From: Conchocele bisecta
Taxonomy: Eukaryota > Mollusca > Bivalvia > Lucinida > Thyasiridae
Length of the DNA stretch: 64,000 nucleotides
Assembly: GCA_029237695.1 (NCBI GenBank)
Contig: CM055280.1
Location: 34,630,616 to 34,694,615 of the forward strand
Direction of reading: 5' to 3'
Below are positions 1 through 9,789 of this stretch, one piece after another. The first letter of the stretch is position 1, and each line of letters starts with the position of its first letter. The notes beneath the pieces were generated by a model. It saw nothing but the letters and a program-made list of their open reading frames with translations, did not search any database and had not been told where the DNA came from. The position numbers and the translations under genes were made by a program.

Positions 1-665
1 ATCCGTGAATGGAAAGAAAAATTATAAGATATTTACCTGAGCATTAAAGTTTTTGAAGCACCAAGTATGTGACCTTGACCCTGGGATTGGCGGGGGCAGG
101 ACGAACATGGATTTGGCACAGGGCGGTATAGGACCATTAGAGCAATGCGTATATGAAATATGAAGATGATCCATGAAAGAAAACAGAAATTATAAGATAT
201 TTACCCGAGCGTTAAAGTTTTTGAAGCACTAAGTATGTGACCTTGACCCTGGGCTTGTCGGGGGCAGGACGAACGTGGATTTGGCACAGGGCGGTAGACG
301 ACCATTAGAGCAACGCGTATATGAAATATGAAGTTTATCCGTGAATGGAAATAAAAATTATAAGATATTTACCTGAGCGTTAAAGTTTTTGAAGCACCAA
401 GTATGTGACCTTGACCCTGGGATTGGTGGGGCAGGACGAACGTGGATTTGGCACAGGGCGGTAGAGGACCATTAGAGCAATGCGTATATGAAATATGAAG
501 ATGATCCATGATCCATGAAAGAAAACAGAAAGTATAAGATATTTACCCAAGCGTTAATGTTTTTGAAGCACTAAGTATGTGACCTTGACCCTGGGCTTGC
601 GACGGGGGCAGAACGAACGTGGATTTGGCACAGGGCGGTAGAGGACCATTAGAGCAATGCGTATA
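1..665. repeat. Tandem array (type A), about 4 units of 168-174 bp
   Basis: Four head-to-tail units are visible. The motif AAGTATGTGACCTTGACC recurs at about 63, 231, 399 and 573, giving spacings of 168, 168 and 174. The third-to-fourth interval is longer because ATCCATG is doubled near 502. Each unit also carries a GGGGCAGGACGAACGTGGAT segment and a GGCACAGGGCGGTA segment. Related units occur at 14950-16880. I read this as the core of a pearl-like non-autonomous element whose 5' end lies outside the window. It has no coding capacity. Confidence 0.85.
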
Positions 666-827
666 TGCGTGTTCGAGTTATGCTTTGGATACAAAATCAG
701 AGCAGAAACAAACAACAAAGGGAGATAAGTAAACAAGAATTCCGCGGAATCAGATGCCTCGCCTTGTCCCGCCTTGACCTCGAGCCTGGGCCCGAAAGCA
801 ATTTTCACTGGCCCGAACATATTATAC
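666..827. other. Tail of the array, no gene
   Basis: The segment starting GTGTTCGAGTTATGCT resembles the end of the tandem unit at about 2045-2075, and AACAAAGGGAGATAA resembles 1937-1953, so it is another pearl-like piece. Nothing coding is seen. Confidence 0.5.
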
Positions 828-890
828 AATTATTGACTAGTGAACCATAGAATATCAGATTATATTCTATGGCTCACTAGTCAATAATTG
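828..890. repeat. Hairpin with 28-bp arms
   Basis: The left arm begins CAATTATTGACTAGTGA and the right arm ends TCACTAGTCAATAATTG. They pair over 28 bp with one mismatch around a short AT loop. It is probably a small foldback element or the end of the preceding array. Confidence 0.75.
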
Positions 891-904
891 TTTTATTATA
901 TGAT

Positions 905-1560
905 AATAGTCTGTATATAGCACTTACGACCTTATGCTACTTAGACAAAAATTGAAAAAGAATTTGATAAAAAAAATGAAAAAAAAAAATGGAAAAAAAG
1001 TTTAAAAATTAAAAATAATAATGCTTGCTACTGGAGCCCAGAATTTTTTTTAATAGTCCTATATTTATCTACATATATCTGCACAGGTCCACATAATGCC
1101 ACAATATTTTCAACACAGTTTACGGAAATGTAATATAATCATTTACCTGTATAAATTACCTGTAAGTGGTCAGTGGTCAGTTGCACATGCTAGCACATGT
1201 ACAGGTGAATAGTCTGTATATAGCACTTACGACCTTCTGCTACTGGACAAAAATTGAAAAATAATTTGAAAAAAAAAAAAATGAAAAAAAAAAAATGGAA
1301 AAAAAAAGTTTAAAAATAATAATGCTTGCTACTGGAGCCCAGATTTTTTTTCCAGTCAAATTGAAAAATAATTTGAAAATAAAAATGAAAAAAAATAATG
1401 AAAAAAAAACAAAACAAAATGACAAAAAAAAGTTTAAAAATAATAATGCTTGCTATTGGAGACCAGATTTTTTTTTAATAGTCCTATATTTATCTACATA
1501 TATCTGCAGAGGTCCACATAATGCCACAATATTTTCAACACAGTACCCAATGTAGTGATT
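905..1560. repeat. A-rich repeat in two to three partial copies
   Basis: The block TAGCACTTACGACCTT, an A-rich tract, GCTTGCTACTGGAG, and then CTGCACAGGTCCACATAATG occurs at about 915-1121 and again at 1217-1545, with an extra internal copy of the A-rich part at 1356-1440. The GCTTGCTACTGGAG to ACACAGT segment repeats with an offset of about 425 bp. Open frames here are Lys/Asn-rich or Phe-rich translations of A or T runs and are not genes. Confidence 0.7.
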
Positions 1561-1796
1561 TACCTGTATAAATTACCTGGTCGAGCAGTGGTTCAAGCAG
1601 TGGTCAAGCAGTGGACATCTGCACATGCTTAGCCCATGCTTAGCACATGGTTCTCCCAGTTTCTATTGTTCTCTCTACAGTAAGGTGTACAGAGCACACG
1701 AGAAAAGGTATACAGAGCAGACGAGAAAACAGGTCTTCATGCACTTATTGTCCAGTTTTGTATACGTGCGCAAAACAAAAAACAGGGAGATCAACT
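1561..1796. other. No gene; short GCAGTGG triplication
   Basis: A degenerate 12-13 bp triplet (GAGCAGTGGTTCAAGCAGTGG and onwards) lies at about 1583-1615. The rest looks unique. An open frame runs through from 1647 but continues into the tandem repeats and the GC hexamer tract, so I do not call it a gene. Confidence 0.4.
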
Positions 1797-2078
1797 GAAA
1801 AATTAGCTACACAAGAGTTGTCATTCTTGTGCGTGACACACCTCCGGGTCGTGGGTCTATGCATGTGTGAAAGTTTCATGAAAATATTCGAAAGGGTGGT
1901 GGAGTTTAAGCTCCGGACACGAAATCAGTGCGAGAAACAAAAAAGGGAGATAACTAAAACATTAGCTATGCAAGAGTTGTCATTCTTGTGCGCGACACAC
2001 CTTCGGGTCGTGGTCTATGCATGTGTGAAGTTTCATGAAAATATTCCAAAGGGTGTTCGAGTTATGCTCCGGACAAGA
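1797..2078. repeat. Tandem duplication, two units of about 159 bp
   Basis: CAAGAGTTGTCATTCTTGTG occurs at 1812 and 1971, and both units continue through GACACACC, GGGTCGTG, CTATGCATGTGTGAA and TTTCATGAAAATATTC. The spacing of 159 bp fits the pearl-like core class. The array leads directly into a GGACGC tract and a hairpin, which is the order expected for such elements. Confidence 0.8.
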
Positions 2079-2084
2079 AGTGTC

Positions 2085-2135
2085 TGGCGGACGCGGACGG
2101 ACGCGGACCGCGGACGCGGACCGCGGCGGCGGACG

Positions 2136-2175
<40 letters not shown>

Positions 2176-2182
2176 CGCGCTG
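2085..2182. repeat. GC-rich (GGACGC)n microsatellite
   Basis: The hexamer GGACGC is repeated with interruptions (GGACCGC, GGCGGC) and gives Ala-Asp or Arg-rich open frames in several phases. It is a GC island in otherwise AT-rich sequence. It occupies the place taken by (GGAC)n in other pearl-like elements of this window. Confidence 0.9.
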
Positions 2183-2193
2183 TCAAATCCATA

Positions 2194-2222
2194 GTATCCC
2201 CCGACGGTAGTCTGGGGGATAC
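2194..2222. repeat. Terminal hairpin GTATCCCCC / GGGGGATAC
   Basis: A perfect 9-bp stem closes an 11-nt loop immediately after the hexamer tract. Comparable C-run/G-run hairpins end the pearl-like elements at 15817-15848, 45743-45777, 54032-54068 and 60662-60689. I read it as the 3' end of the element covering 1797-2222. Confidence 0.65.
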
Positions 2223-2365
2223 AATTACCCATCGCACTGCCACCCACACCCCAATATTTGTTTAATGGTACACAATATAAAACTAGATGGCCGCGGCCAG
2301 CATATACCGCCCACCAAGGTATATAAGTGTGTATATGTATGTGGTGTAAAAGTCAATTAGACTTA

Positions 2366-2500
2366 GAGCTACGGTAAGTTGACCTTGACCTTGTGAATGG
2401 GGGCCTCACGGGCAGGCTATAGAATGAAATATGGATGTTGATAATGAAGTATGTGAAGTTTCAAATCAATCGGACAGTGGAGATATTTAGTACTAGCCTT
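2366..2500. repeat. Solo fragment of type B core
   Basis: TTGACCTTGACCTTG followed by GGGGCC, GGGCAGGCTATAGAATGAA, ATATGGATG and AAGTTTCAAATCAAT matches the unit of the array at 6085-6930. Only one unit is present. Confidence 0.7.
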
Positions 2501-2504
2501 AGGA

Positions 2505-4120
2505 ACCCGTTCACCGGTGCATTAATAATTAAATTGGTACACGCACATTAGCCTAACAAGAAACAATTCCAAATAAATTACACACTACATTTACTTACAT
2601 CTTATTTTCTTTAAAAATACGAGATATAGTGTGCGTGTGTGTATTCCACATTGTCAATATCGTCCGCCATCTTGTATTGACCTACATAGCCGACTGTGAT
2701 GACGCAATACCATTCACCGGTGTAATGACAAAAAAATGCCCAGCTAATCATGTTAACTTAAGGTGACTCCAGATCTGGCTGTGGTTTCATGCATATATAT
2801 ATATATATTACTCTTAACTTTTGAAGTACAGCCGATTCTCTTTATCTCGATATCGCTTATCTCGATATACCTGCTTATCTCGATATGCGTCCGAGGTCCC
2901 GGCCGAATTCCCTATATAGATCATGTATTTTACTCCTGATAAATCGATATCAGAAATGTCGATATTCTGGTCAATCAAGTCAATTAATTGAACTTGACAT
3001 TTCTTAACGCCGATTAGATTCAACTTTGGCCGAATTTGTTTGTGGCCGACGAGTCTAGGTCCGTCATGGTTCGGGGACGAAATGCGGGTCTTGCATTTTG
3101 CGATTGAATAATAACATCGTCAGAAAAGACGGCGCACGTTGAAATTTAGAAACACATATTCATTGATGTGTATTGGGTATGATTTGCAAAACAATTGTTG
3201 TGTACCGGAAATTGTGTCATGCGATATATTTAGTAACAACACATGCGCATTCCGTTATTAGAAAATGCGCGATTTATGAAAACCCGGAAGTAAAGAAAAG
3301 TCGGTATTTTTTAAGCGATTCTGTTTGCATTTTTTCGAGAATGGTCGCAAAATTTGGCGAATTTTTATCTCGAAGTTCGGATATGTCAATATATTTGGCT
3401 CAGTCCGTTCAACTTCGAGATAACGAGAATTACCTGTACTAACAAATGTTGGTTTTAACCTGTTTTTTCTTATACAAAATGGTAATTAATATAAATGGTT
3501 ACTGTTATTCTATGTGGTAACTGGAAATAGAAAAGGAGGCAATATTAGCAAATTTATATGTGTATACATGTACATTTGTAATCATCTTTGCAGCTGATCA
3601 CTGTCTACAATTGATTAAGGTGCGAAACACTGCTGACAAACAGTACAGGTCATAATTAGTTCATTAATATATACCCTGGGGTGACTTACAGCTTTATTTA
3701 GAACATGGTATTAGAAAATTAAAAATACACCCAAGTCACCTTAATGGATAAATTTATAGGGGATATGGCAGGTGTGTGCAACGGAAAATTACCATATTTG
3801 CCAATAACACGACCTCTGATTCATGGAAAAGCAAGACAGATGCAACTCTTGTGTAAACTCTACTGAAGATAAAACTTCAGAGCATGCAATGACAGAGTTG
3901 GGAAGGAACTTGTTGGATCTACGTTATGCCGTGGCTAGGAAATTCGTTCAAGAAGTTACAAATTGTAATAAATATGATCACTTAGATGTAAGTAGCTCAT
4001 TCTAGATTATTCATATTTGACAGTGCAATTGTAAAAATATGTGCGTGAAAATCCCAGATGTAAACAGTACCACGAGACTTAGATCCGGATATTTCGGATT
4101 GCACCGGTGAATGGTATACA
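2505..4120. mobile_element. Outer inverted repeats around a nested insertion
   Basis: ATACCATTCACCGGTGTAAT at about 2707 pairs with ATTGCACCGGTGAATGGTAT at about 4097 in inverted orientation, and TTAAGGTGACT at 2758-2768 pairs with AGTCACCTTAA at 3734-3744. The inner pair encloses the pogo-like MITE. The layout suggests at least two older inverted-repeat elements invaded by a third. Target duplications of the outer pairs are not clear, and nothing within codes for a transposase. Confidence 0.5.
2829..3436. mobile_element. pogo/Tigger-like MITE, 608 bp
   Basis: The left end CAGCCGATTCTCTTTATCTC and the inverted right end (read on the minus strand CAGGTAATTCTCGTTATCTC) form an imperfect terminal inverted repeat, with further TATCTCGA subrepeats inside. 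TA dinucleotides flank both ends (2827-2828 and 3437-3438). TATCTCGA-rich ends and a TA target are typical of pogo/Tigger elements. No transposase frame is present, so it is non-autonomous. Confidence 0.75.
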
Positions 4121-4240
4121 CCGGTCAGGACGGGTTACCCACCATGAACACTTTAGTGCAAATGCTAGATGCACAGACACAGATTCATGCCAATAGCGCT
4201 GACGATATCACATGCTCACTGCAAGCAGTTGTCATAATCA
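3745..4240. other. No gene seen
   Basis: Apart from the inverted-repeat end near 4100 this is unique-looking AT-rich DNA. A 60-residue open frame at 3823-4005 has no recognisable domain. Confidence 0.4.
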
Positions 4241-4320
4241 TTTAACCCTTTCAATACTACAGACTTCTATAGCGGCGTTTGAAAACAGTGGAGATCCAGA
4301 TGAGCCGTCTCATCAGATAT
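4240..4320. mobile_element. PB-3 MITE, left half only
   Basis: TTAACCCTTTCAATACTACAG, then a segment ending GATCCAGATGAGCCGTCTCATCAG, matches the left end and middle of the full PB-3 copy at 50816-51058. The right half is missing and the sequence passes into a minisatellite. Confidence 0.7.
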
Positions 4321-4325
4321 GCACC

Positions 4326-4668
4326 AGGGAATGCCCAAAGCCCCACTCCCAGGTAAAGCCCAAAGCCCCACTCCCAGGGAACACCCGAAGACCCACTCCC
4401 AGGGAACGCCCAAAGCCCCACTCCCATAAACGCCAAAAGCCCCACTCCCAGGGAATGCCCAAAGGCCACTCGCAAAGCCCCACTCCCAGGGAATGCCCAA
4501 AGGCCCACTCCCAGGGAATGCCCAAAGGCCCACTCCCAGGGAATGCTCAAAGCCCCACACCCATGAATGCCCAAAGGCCCTCCCAGGGAAGCCCAAAGGC
4601 CCACTCCCAGGGAATGCTCAAAGCCGCGCACCCATGAATGCCCAAAGGCCCTCCCAGGGAGAAAGACA
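4326..4668. repeat. 24-bp minisatellite, about 14 units
   Basis: The unit CCCACTCCCAGGGAATGCCC plus AAAG is repeated with small deletions. Because 24 is a multiple of three, open frames stay open on both strands and give Pro/His/Ser/Gln-rich or Gly/Trp-rich repeats. These are not credible proteins. It sits inside a broken PB-3 MITE. Confidence 0.9.
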
Positions 4669-4840
4669 TTGATAAGAGCACGAGACCCAGTAACTGTAGT
4701 GTAGGAAGGGCATTCAAATTTGTGCTGCATCACTATTTAACTTGTTGCATGCAGATAAACTTGTATGCTATAAATAGTTAAAAAATACCAGATAATTCAT
4801 TATATTTTTTTTTTTATTTGTCCATGTAAATATCATACAT

Positions 4841-4899
4841 ATGTCTTGGAATTTCATTAGAATTGAGTAGGACTCAATTCTAATGAAATTCCAAGACAT
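4841..4899. repeat. Perfect hairpin, 28-bp arms, 3-nt loop
   Basis: ATGTCTTGGAATTTCATTAG and its continuation to GAGT pair perfectly with the inverse copy ending at CCAAGACAT, leaving AGG as the loop. It stands in unique sequence and is probably a small foldback remnant. Confidence 0.85.
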
Positions 4900-5830
4900 A
4901 TTTACAAGCTCAAAGAAGAAAAAAGCTCCCAATTTGTTGGCTGTTATTTTCTCCGCTAGCATGCAGAGTTAACTGGAAGCAAATGATTATCTGCAAAAGC
5001 TGATATAGCATACGTCTGGTTTTCGAAAGATTAAACAACCACAGACATTGATGAATTCTGACTTGACTGTACGTAACTATAGCAATAACTTCAGTATGGA
5101 TTTTAAGGCTAAAAGTTGCGCATTGATTGATGAACCAACGATTTCTTGCATATTCTGAAACTAATAGCTGTATCACTGACGTAGTTAGAAACTACCAGAC
5201 GACTTACCTGGGAGAAATTGTGTACAGGTGAACATAATACAGATGATTTACCTGGGAGAAATTGTCTACAGGTGAACATGATAATCTTTCATATGAGTTA
5301 ACTCGCTATGTATTGACCGAATACACGCAGACTGATAACAAAATGTAGTATCCAGCGTTGTACCACAGGTCGCGGACCAAGGTCAATAAATACATTGAAT
5401 ATACCTAGAAGTATCAATAAGTGAAAAAAAATAAGTTAAAAGAAATGTTTGTACTCCCTGTTACAACACATTACCAAGATTGTTTATAATGGGTCGAACT
5501 TGGCGTCCTCGAGACAATGGACTCTCACGAAACAGTCAACCATTTTATTTAATTTTCGCACATTGCAGAAGTTAGGCAAATGATTAGCCCTCCGCAATGA
5601 TATATTCCTTGATGCACGATGTAAACGTGTTTTCGAGCTATGGATTATTTTGTTCAACAAAATTCCGCATTTTTCTCTACTCAGAAGACTTGGGGCACAT
5701 TTATTTCTTTGGCTTTCCCGATGATGCGTCAGCTGGTACAGTTTCATAGCTTCGCTTAAAAGGTAAGCAGGTGACCAGCTGGTAACCAGTCAATGGAAAC
5801 ATGACGCTTATGTGTGACACTCCATGCATC
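4900..5830. other. Unique-looking DNA, no gene; one 43-bp duplication
   Basis: GATTTACCTGGGAGAAATTG repeats at 5201 and 5244 (a 43-bp tandem duplication up to about 5283). The remaining sequence has only short open frames without motifs. Confidence 0.5.
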
Positions 5831-5831
5831 T

Positions 5832-5956
5832 CAGCCAATCAGAAGCTTAGCGATGACGTCATCGTAAAAACCCATCATGATTAGACAACACGAGAAATTA
5901 TAGAAATGTCGGTGTAATTGAATTGTTTATCATGACGCATTGGACGGGTATAAATA
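5832..5956 (+). promoter_or_regulatory. Promoter-like CCAAT, CRE and TATA arrangement
   Basis: AGCCAATCAG (about 5832), the palindromic cAMP-response-element motif TGACGTCA (5854-5861) and TATAAATA (5949-5956) follow one another on the plus strand with spacing plausible for an animal promoter. No convincing first exon follows, and type B repeats begin by about 6085. This is motif matching only. It could be a decayed element promoter or chance. Confidence 0.25.
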
Positions 5957-6084
5957 TAGTTTTGATCAAATGTTTGACATGAAAAAAATGTGTTTTTCGA
6001 TGCAAAATATTTCTTTACAGGCCCGGACGATGTAAATGTGTATTTTGCGCTGTCATATAGTAGTTGGATTGGAGTAAGTGTTGT

Positions 6085-6948
6085 GGAGATATAAGGTATG
6101 TAAAAACTTTAACACAAATTTCCAAGTCAGCTGACCTTGACCTTGAGCATGTGGACCACATGGGCAGGCTATAGAATGAAAATATGGATGATGAATAATA
6201 AGTATTGGATGTTGGAAGTAAATCAGAGTAAGTGTTGTGGAGATGTGAGGTATGTAAAAAAGGTATATAAAAACTTTAATACAAATTTCAAAGTAATTTG
6301 ACCTTGACCGTGGGCATGTGGACCACATGGGCAGGCTATAGAATGAAAGTATGGATGATGAAAAGGAAGTTTTGGAAGTTGGAAGTAAATTGGAGTAACA
6401 ATTGTGGAGATATAAGGTATGTAAAAACTTTAACGCAGATTTTATAATAACACAAACTTCTAAGTCATTTGGCCTTGACAGAATGAATATATGGATGATG
6501 CCAAATAAGCATACAAAGTTTCAAGCAAATCTGACTTACGTTACAGAGATAATAGGTATGTGAGAATTTCAACGCAAATTTTGACAGAAACTTTAACACA
6601 AACTTCTAAGTCATTTGACCTTGACCTTGGGCACAGGGGCCGCATGAGTGGGACACAGAATGAATATATGGATGATGACCAATAAGCATACAAAGTTTCA
6701 AGCAAATCCGACTTACGGTTACAGAGATAGGTATCTGAAAAATTTAACGCAAACATTGACGTTGACCTTGGGCAAAGGGGCCGCATGAGCGGGATACAGC
6801 ATGAATATATGCATCACGACTAATAAGCATATGAAGTTTCAAGTCAATGTGACTTAGGACTGCAGAGATATAAAGTATTTAAAAACTTTAACACAGATTT
6901 CGGACGGACACACGGACGCACGGACACCCGGACGCAAGCGGGCTTCAC
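6085..6948. repeat. Type B tandem array ending in (GGAC/ACGG) tract
   Basis: TGACCTTGACC or close variants occur at 6132, 6299, 6470, 6616 and 6762, a spacing of 146-171 bp. Each unit carries CTATAGAATGAA or ACAGAATGAATA, ATATGGATGATG, and AAGTTTCAAG with ACTTA. The block ends with GGACGGACACACGGACGC at about 6901. The same unit occurs alone at 2366, 48050 and 61250. It is non-coding and pearl-like. Confidence 0.85.
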
Positions 6949-7394
6949 AAAAATGGTCAAGGTAAAATGTTAATGGCAGCATCAGTGTGTTCCAAATACT
7001 TACATGTATCAAGTGTCCAAATATTGAAGCAATCCATTAATTAATATTAATGTTATACGATGAAGAAAGCTTTACAAACTTTTTGACGCAAACAATGGCT
7101 AAGTGTTTCCACAAAAATGTGAAGGTACAAGAGGTCAAGGTCATGTTAATGGGAGCATGTTTGTGTTCCAAATGCTCACATGTATGAAGTGTCCAAATAT
7201 TGAAGCAATCTGTCAAGTAATATTAATGTTATATCATGATGAAGAAACTTGCACAAATTTCTTGACGCAAAAAAATGGCTAAATGTTTCCGCAAAAATGT
7301 GAGGTAAAAAGGTCAAGGTCATGTTAATCGCGGCACAAGTGTGTTCCAAATGCTCACATATATCAAGTGTCCAAAAACGACAAAAACTAAGCCA
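6949..7394. repeat. Type C tandem array, units of about 177 bp
   Basis: TGTTAATGG or TGTTAATCG recurs at 6968, 7144 and 7322 (spacing 176 and 178). Each unit contains GTGTTCCAAAT, CACATGTAT, AAGTGTCCAAATATTGAAGC and ATTAATGTTAT. The second and third units carry AGGTCAAGGTCATG. A related single unit lies at 60400-60590. Confidence 0.85.
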
Positions 7395-7620
7395 CCTTAA
7401 CAAGGAGTAAACAAACATTCTTTATCTGATTTGTTTTCACTTATCGATACTTTTATGTAAAGTCGAATAAAAACATGGTTTGACAGTACTTCAGAATCAT
7501 TTCCAATGGAAATGATTCTGAAGTCTGAAGTGCTGTCAAAGCATGTTTTTGATGATAAAAATGGAAAATAGAAAATAAACAGCAGACAACAACAAAAATA
7601 AGATAGCGGTCTAAGGGTCA
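7395..7620. mobile_element. PB-1 MITE, ends degraded
   Basis: The central palindrome CAGAATCATTTCCAATGG / CCATTTGAAATGATT-type core and flanking TTTGACAG and CTGTCAAAGCATG arms match PB-1. The right end reads GCGGTCTAAGGGTCAA in place of GGGTTAA, and the left end reads TTAACAAGGAG. An 8-bp TCTGAAG duplication lies right of the centre. Confidence 0.7.
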
Positions 7621-7627
7621 ATGTATT

Positions 7628-7854
7628 TGTGGCTGTGACTGGAGAAATTGGGCTTATGTGATTTCTGACCAGTGTGACTCCTGATCAAACAGCACACTCC
7701 TATAGCCTGATAACGATCTGTATTGCTTGTTACAAGCATGACGGGTGTTTCATTGATGGAATGGTGAACAGTGCAGATCCTGCGGATGCACAGGCTGATC
7801 TGGATCTACACTGGTCACAAATCTCAAGCCCTATTTCTCCAGTCACAGCCACAT
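7628..7854. mobile_element. U-family hairpin MITE
   Basis: The left end GTGGCTGTGACTGGAGAAAT is matched by its inverse TTTCTCCAGTCACAGCCAC at the right. The interior carries CAGTGCAGATCCTGCGGATG and a second inverted half ending CTACACTGGTCAC. A minus-strand translation gives the 'ADPDQT'-like peptides that recur at other U copies. Confidence 0.75.
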
Positions 7855-8287
7855 TTATAGACAGACATTGGTCTGCTACTTCAACCTGTGGCATTGACTA
7901 GATACAAATATCCGGGTCACAACTACTTTCTCTGATGTTCTACACTGTTTGGCATACAGTCAGTGATGTTACTAGCAAGCAGTACAGATCCTTATCACAT
8001 GACAGGAGCATGATATTAACATATACAGAGTTAGGCTGGCACCAAATGTCATAAAACAAAAGGTTCTACTGTGTTAACGTTACCTTTCACCCCCAAGTAA
8101 CTGGAATGGACTGTGATATGTTAAATTTGCAACCAATCCAACCATCACAAAATGATAATCAGGGCCCGGTTGCTCAAAACATCCATTAGCTTAACATCTC
8201 TACATTGCACACATTGTGTCTTGGTGTAGAGATATTCCAGTGTAAATGACAGAATATACCATGGGCAATAACTCCTTATACTGCTAA
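7855..8287. other. No gene; PB-3 fragment at 8085-8160
   Basis: CCTTTCACCCCCAAGTAACTGG through GCAACCAATCCAA and CACAAAATGAT matches one end of PB-3. GGGCCCGGTTGCTCAAAAC at 8163 looks like a solo MITE end. Nothing coding is seen. Confidence 0.5.
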
Positions 8288-8945
8288 CTAGAAAATGTGT
8301 TCATAGAACACGGATGCCCCACATACCGCTTTGATAGTAAATGGCCTGTAGCTATATAGTACGGTTTAAAAGAGTTACAAGGTTCAAACTTCAAGTGACG
8401 GACAGGACGGATGGACAATGGGCCAAATTCAGCGAAGATGCAAAAATGTGATGATGTCACCAAGGCAAGAAACATTAATGAGAATTTGAAAATCTATAGT
8501 ATTTTTTATTCCTCTTGTTGTGATAAACAGGTATACTAATTTAGGTAGAGATGTGTAAAGTAGAAATTATATAGAATTGGATACAAAAATATGGCTAAGT
8601 TAAAAAGGTGATATTTTTGTGTATAGTTTCAGATTGATTGACTGAAAGGTTTCGGAGGAGTTGTGTACACAAACTATGTACCCTATATAGAATTGTATAC
8701 AAAAATGTAGAAAAAAATGGCTCAGTTAAAAAGATGATATTTTTGTTAAAAAATATTTTTGAGCCCAAAAAAATACCAAGGTGCACATCTTCGATATGTG
8801 TAGAAGACGTGTGCATAATTTCAGATCGATTGACTGAACGGTTTCAGAGGAGTTGTGTACACAAACTCTGTACCCTATATTGAATTGAATACAAAAACAT
8901 AGAAAAAATCGGTCTGTTTATCAATTTGTCTGTCTGTCTATCATT
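8288..8945. mobile_element. Pearl-like element with irregular tandem core
   Basis: The start ACTAGAAAATGTGTTCATAG with ACGGATGCCCCACATA is shared with 37688 and, more loosely, 34640. A short GACGGACAGGACGGATGGAC tract lies near 8398. A core repeat (GATTGACTGAAAGGTTTC to TGTACACAAACT to ATTGTATACAAAAA) occurs at 8631 and 8823, a spacing of 192. The element ends in a TGTCTGTCTG tract near 8930. Confidence 0.6.
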
Positions 8946-9204
8946 GGTATGTGTAACACATCACTTTACTTGTTACTAGCAACAACAAGTCAGATACGGT
9001 GACAGAGAGCTACTTGCTACCCAACTGACAGAAGTGTCAGATGCACATAATCAATATTACCATTATCCTACATTTTATATAATCAGGTATGACCATTAAT
9101 TAATTACAACACATGGTCGCTGCCACGAGATGACAAATCGGATTTTGCCCAAGCGAATGCGACCATGCATTGCCTCCTTTAGGAGCTGAAGGTTTGAAAT
9201 GACT
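8946..9204. other. No gene seen
   Basis: Unique-looking sequence with no motif I recognise. Confidence 0.4.
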
Positions 9205-9789
9205 GTCTATTCCACGTTTTGATGCCGACAAAATTTTGGCTATTAAACCAATTAAAGGTACATACCCACTCAATAGCCACAAAATATTCTTTATGGGAAT
9301 TAAATAAGTGTATAATTGTGCACTATTCCACCAGTTATAAAAATTACGGGTGCGCGCTATACAGATATAATAATTTAGTAATATTTATTTTACTGATAGT
9401 GATGCGCGGTGGTATCAGATTATTTTCATATGCAAATGAGGCATGATACTTTTTAATTATTAATAATAATTAAATGTGTCACCTAAAAAAATTATATTTT
9501 CGACAGATATCATAGTACATCAACAAATAAATACAAAGAATAAATAGTAATGTCCGTTAGTGTACACGGTTATCGCCCCTGATAGCAGTGTGCAAATTTA
9601 CATCTGATATAAAATGTATAATAATGACAATTATTACGTGGGGTAATGGTGAATGAATATGAGCCGCGCCGTGCGAAAACCGGGCTTATAATGACAAAAT
9701 TTTCAGTTTTTACTTTTTCGCGTATTCTGAATTGTACATCTTTTAAAAGCCATATGCCGCAAAGATTATCAATGTATCCCAATTATTTT

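Noticed and set aside
1647..2210. A 187-residue plus-strand frame
   Set aside because: It runs through a 159-bp tandem duplication and ends in an Ala-Asp run from the GGACGC tract.
4212..4733. Pro/His/Ser-rich plus and Gly/Trp-rich minus frames
   Set aside because: They come from a 24-bp minisatellite inside a broken MITE. The unit length keeps all phases open.
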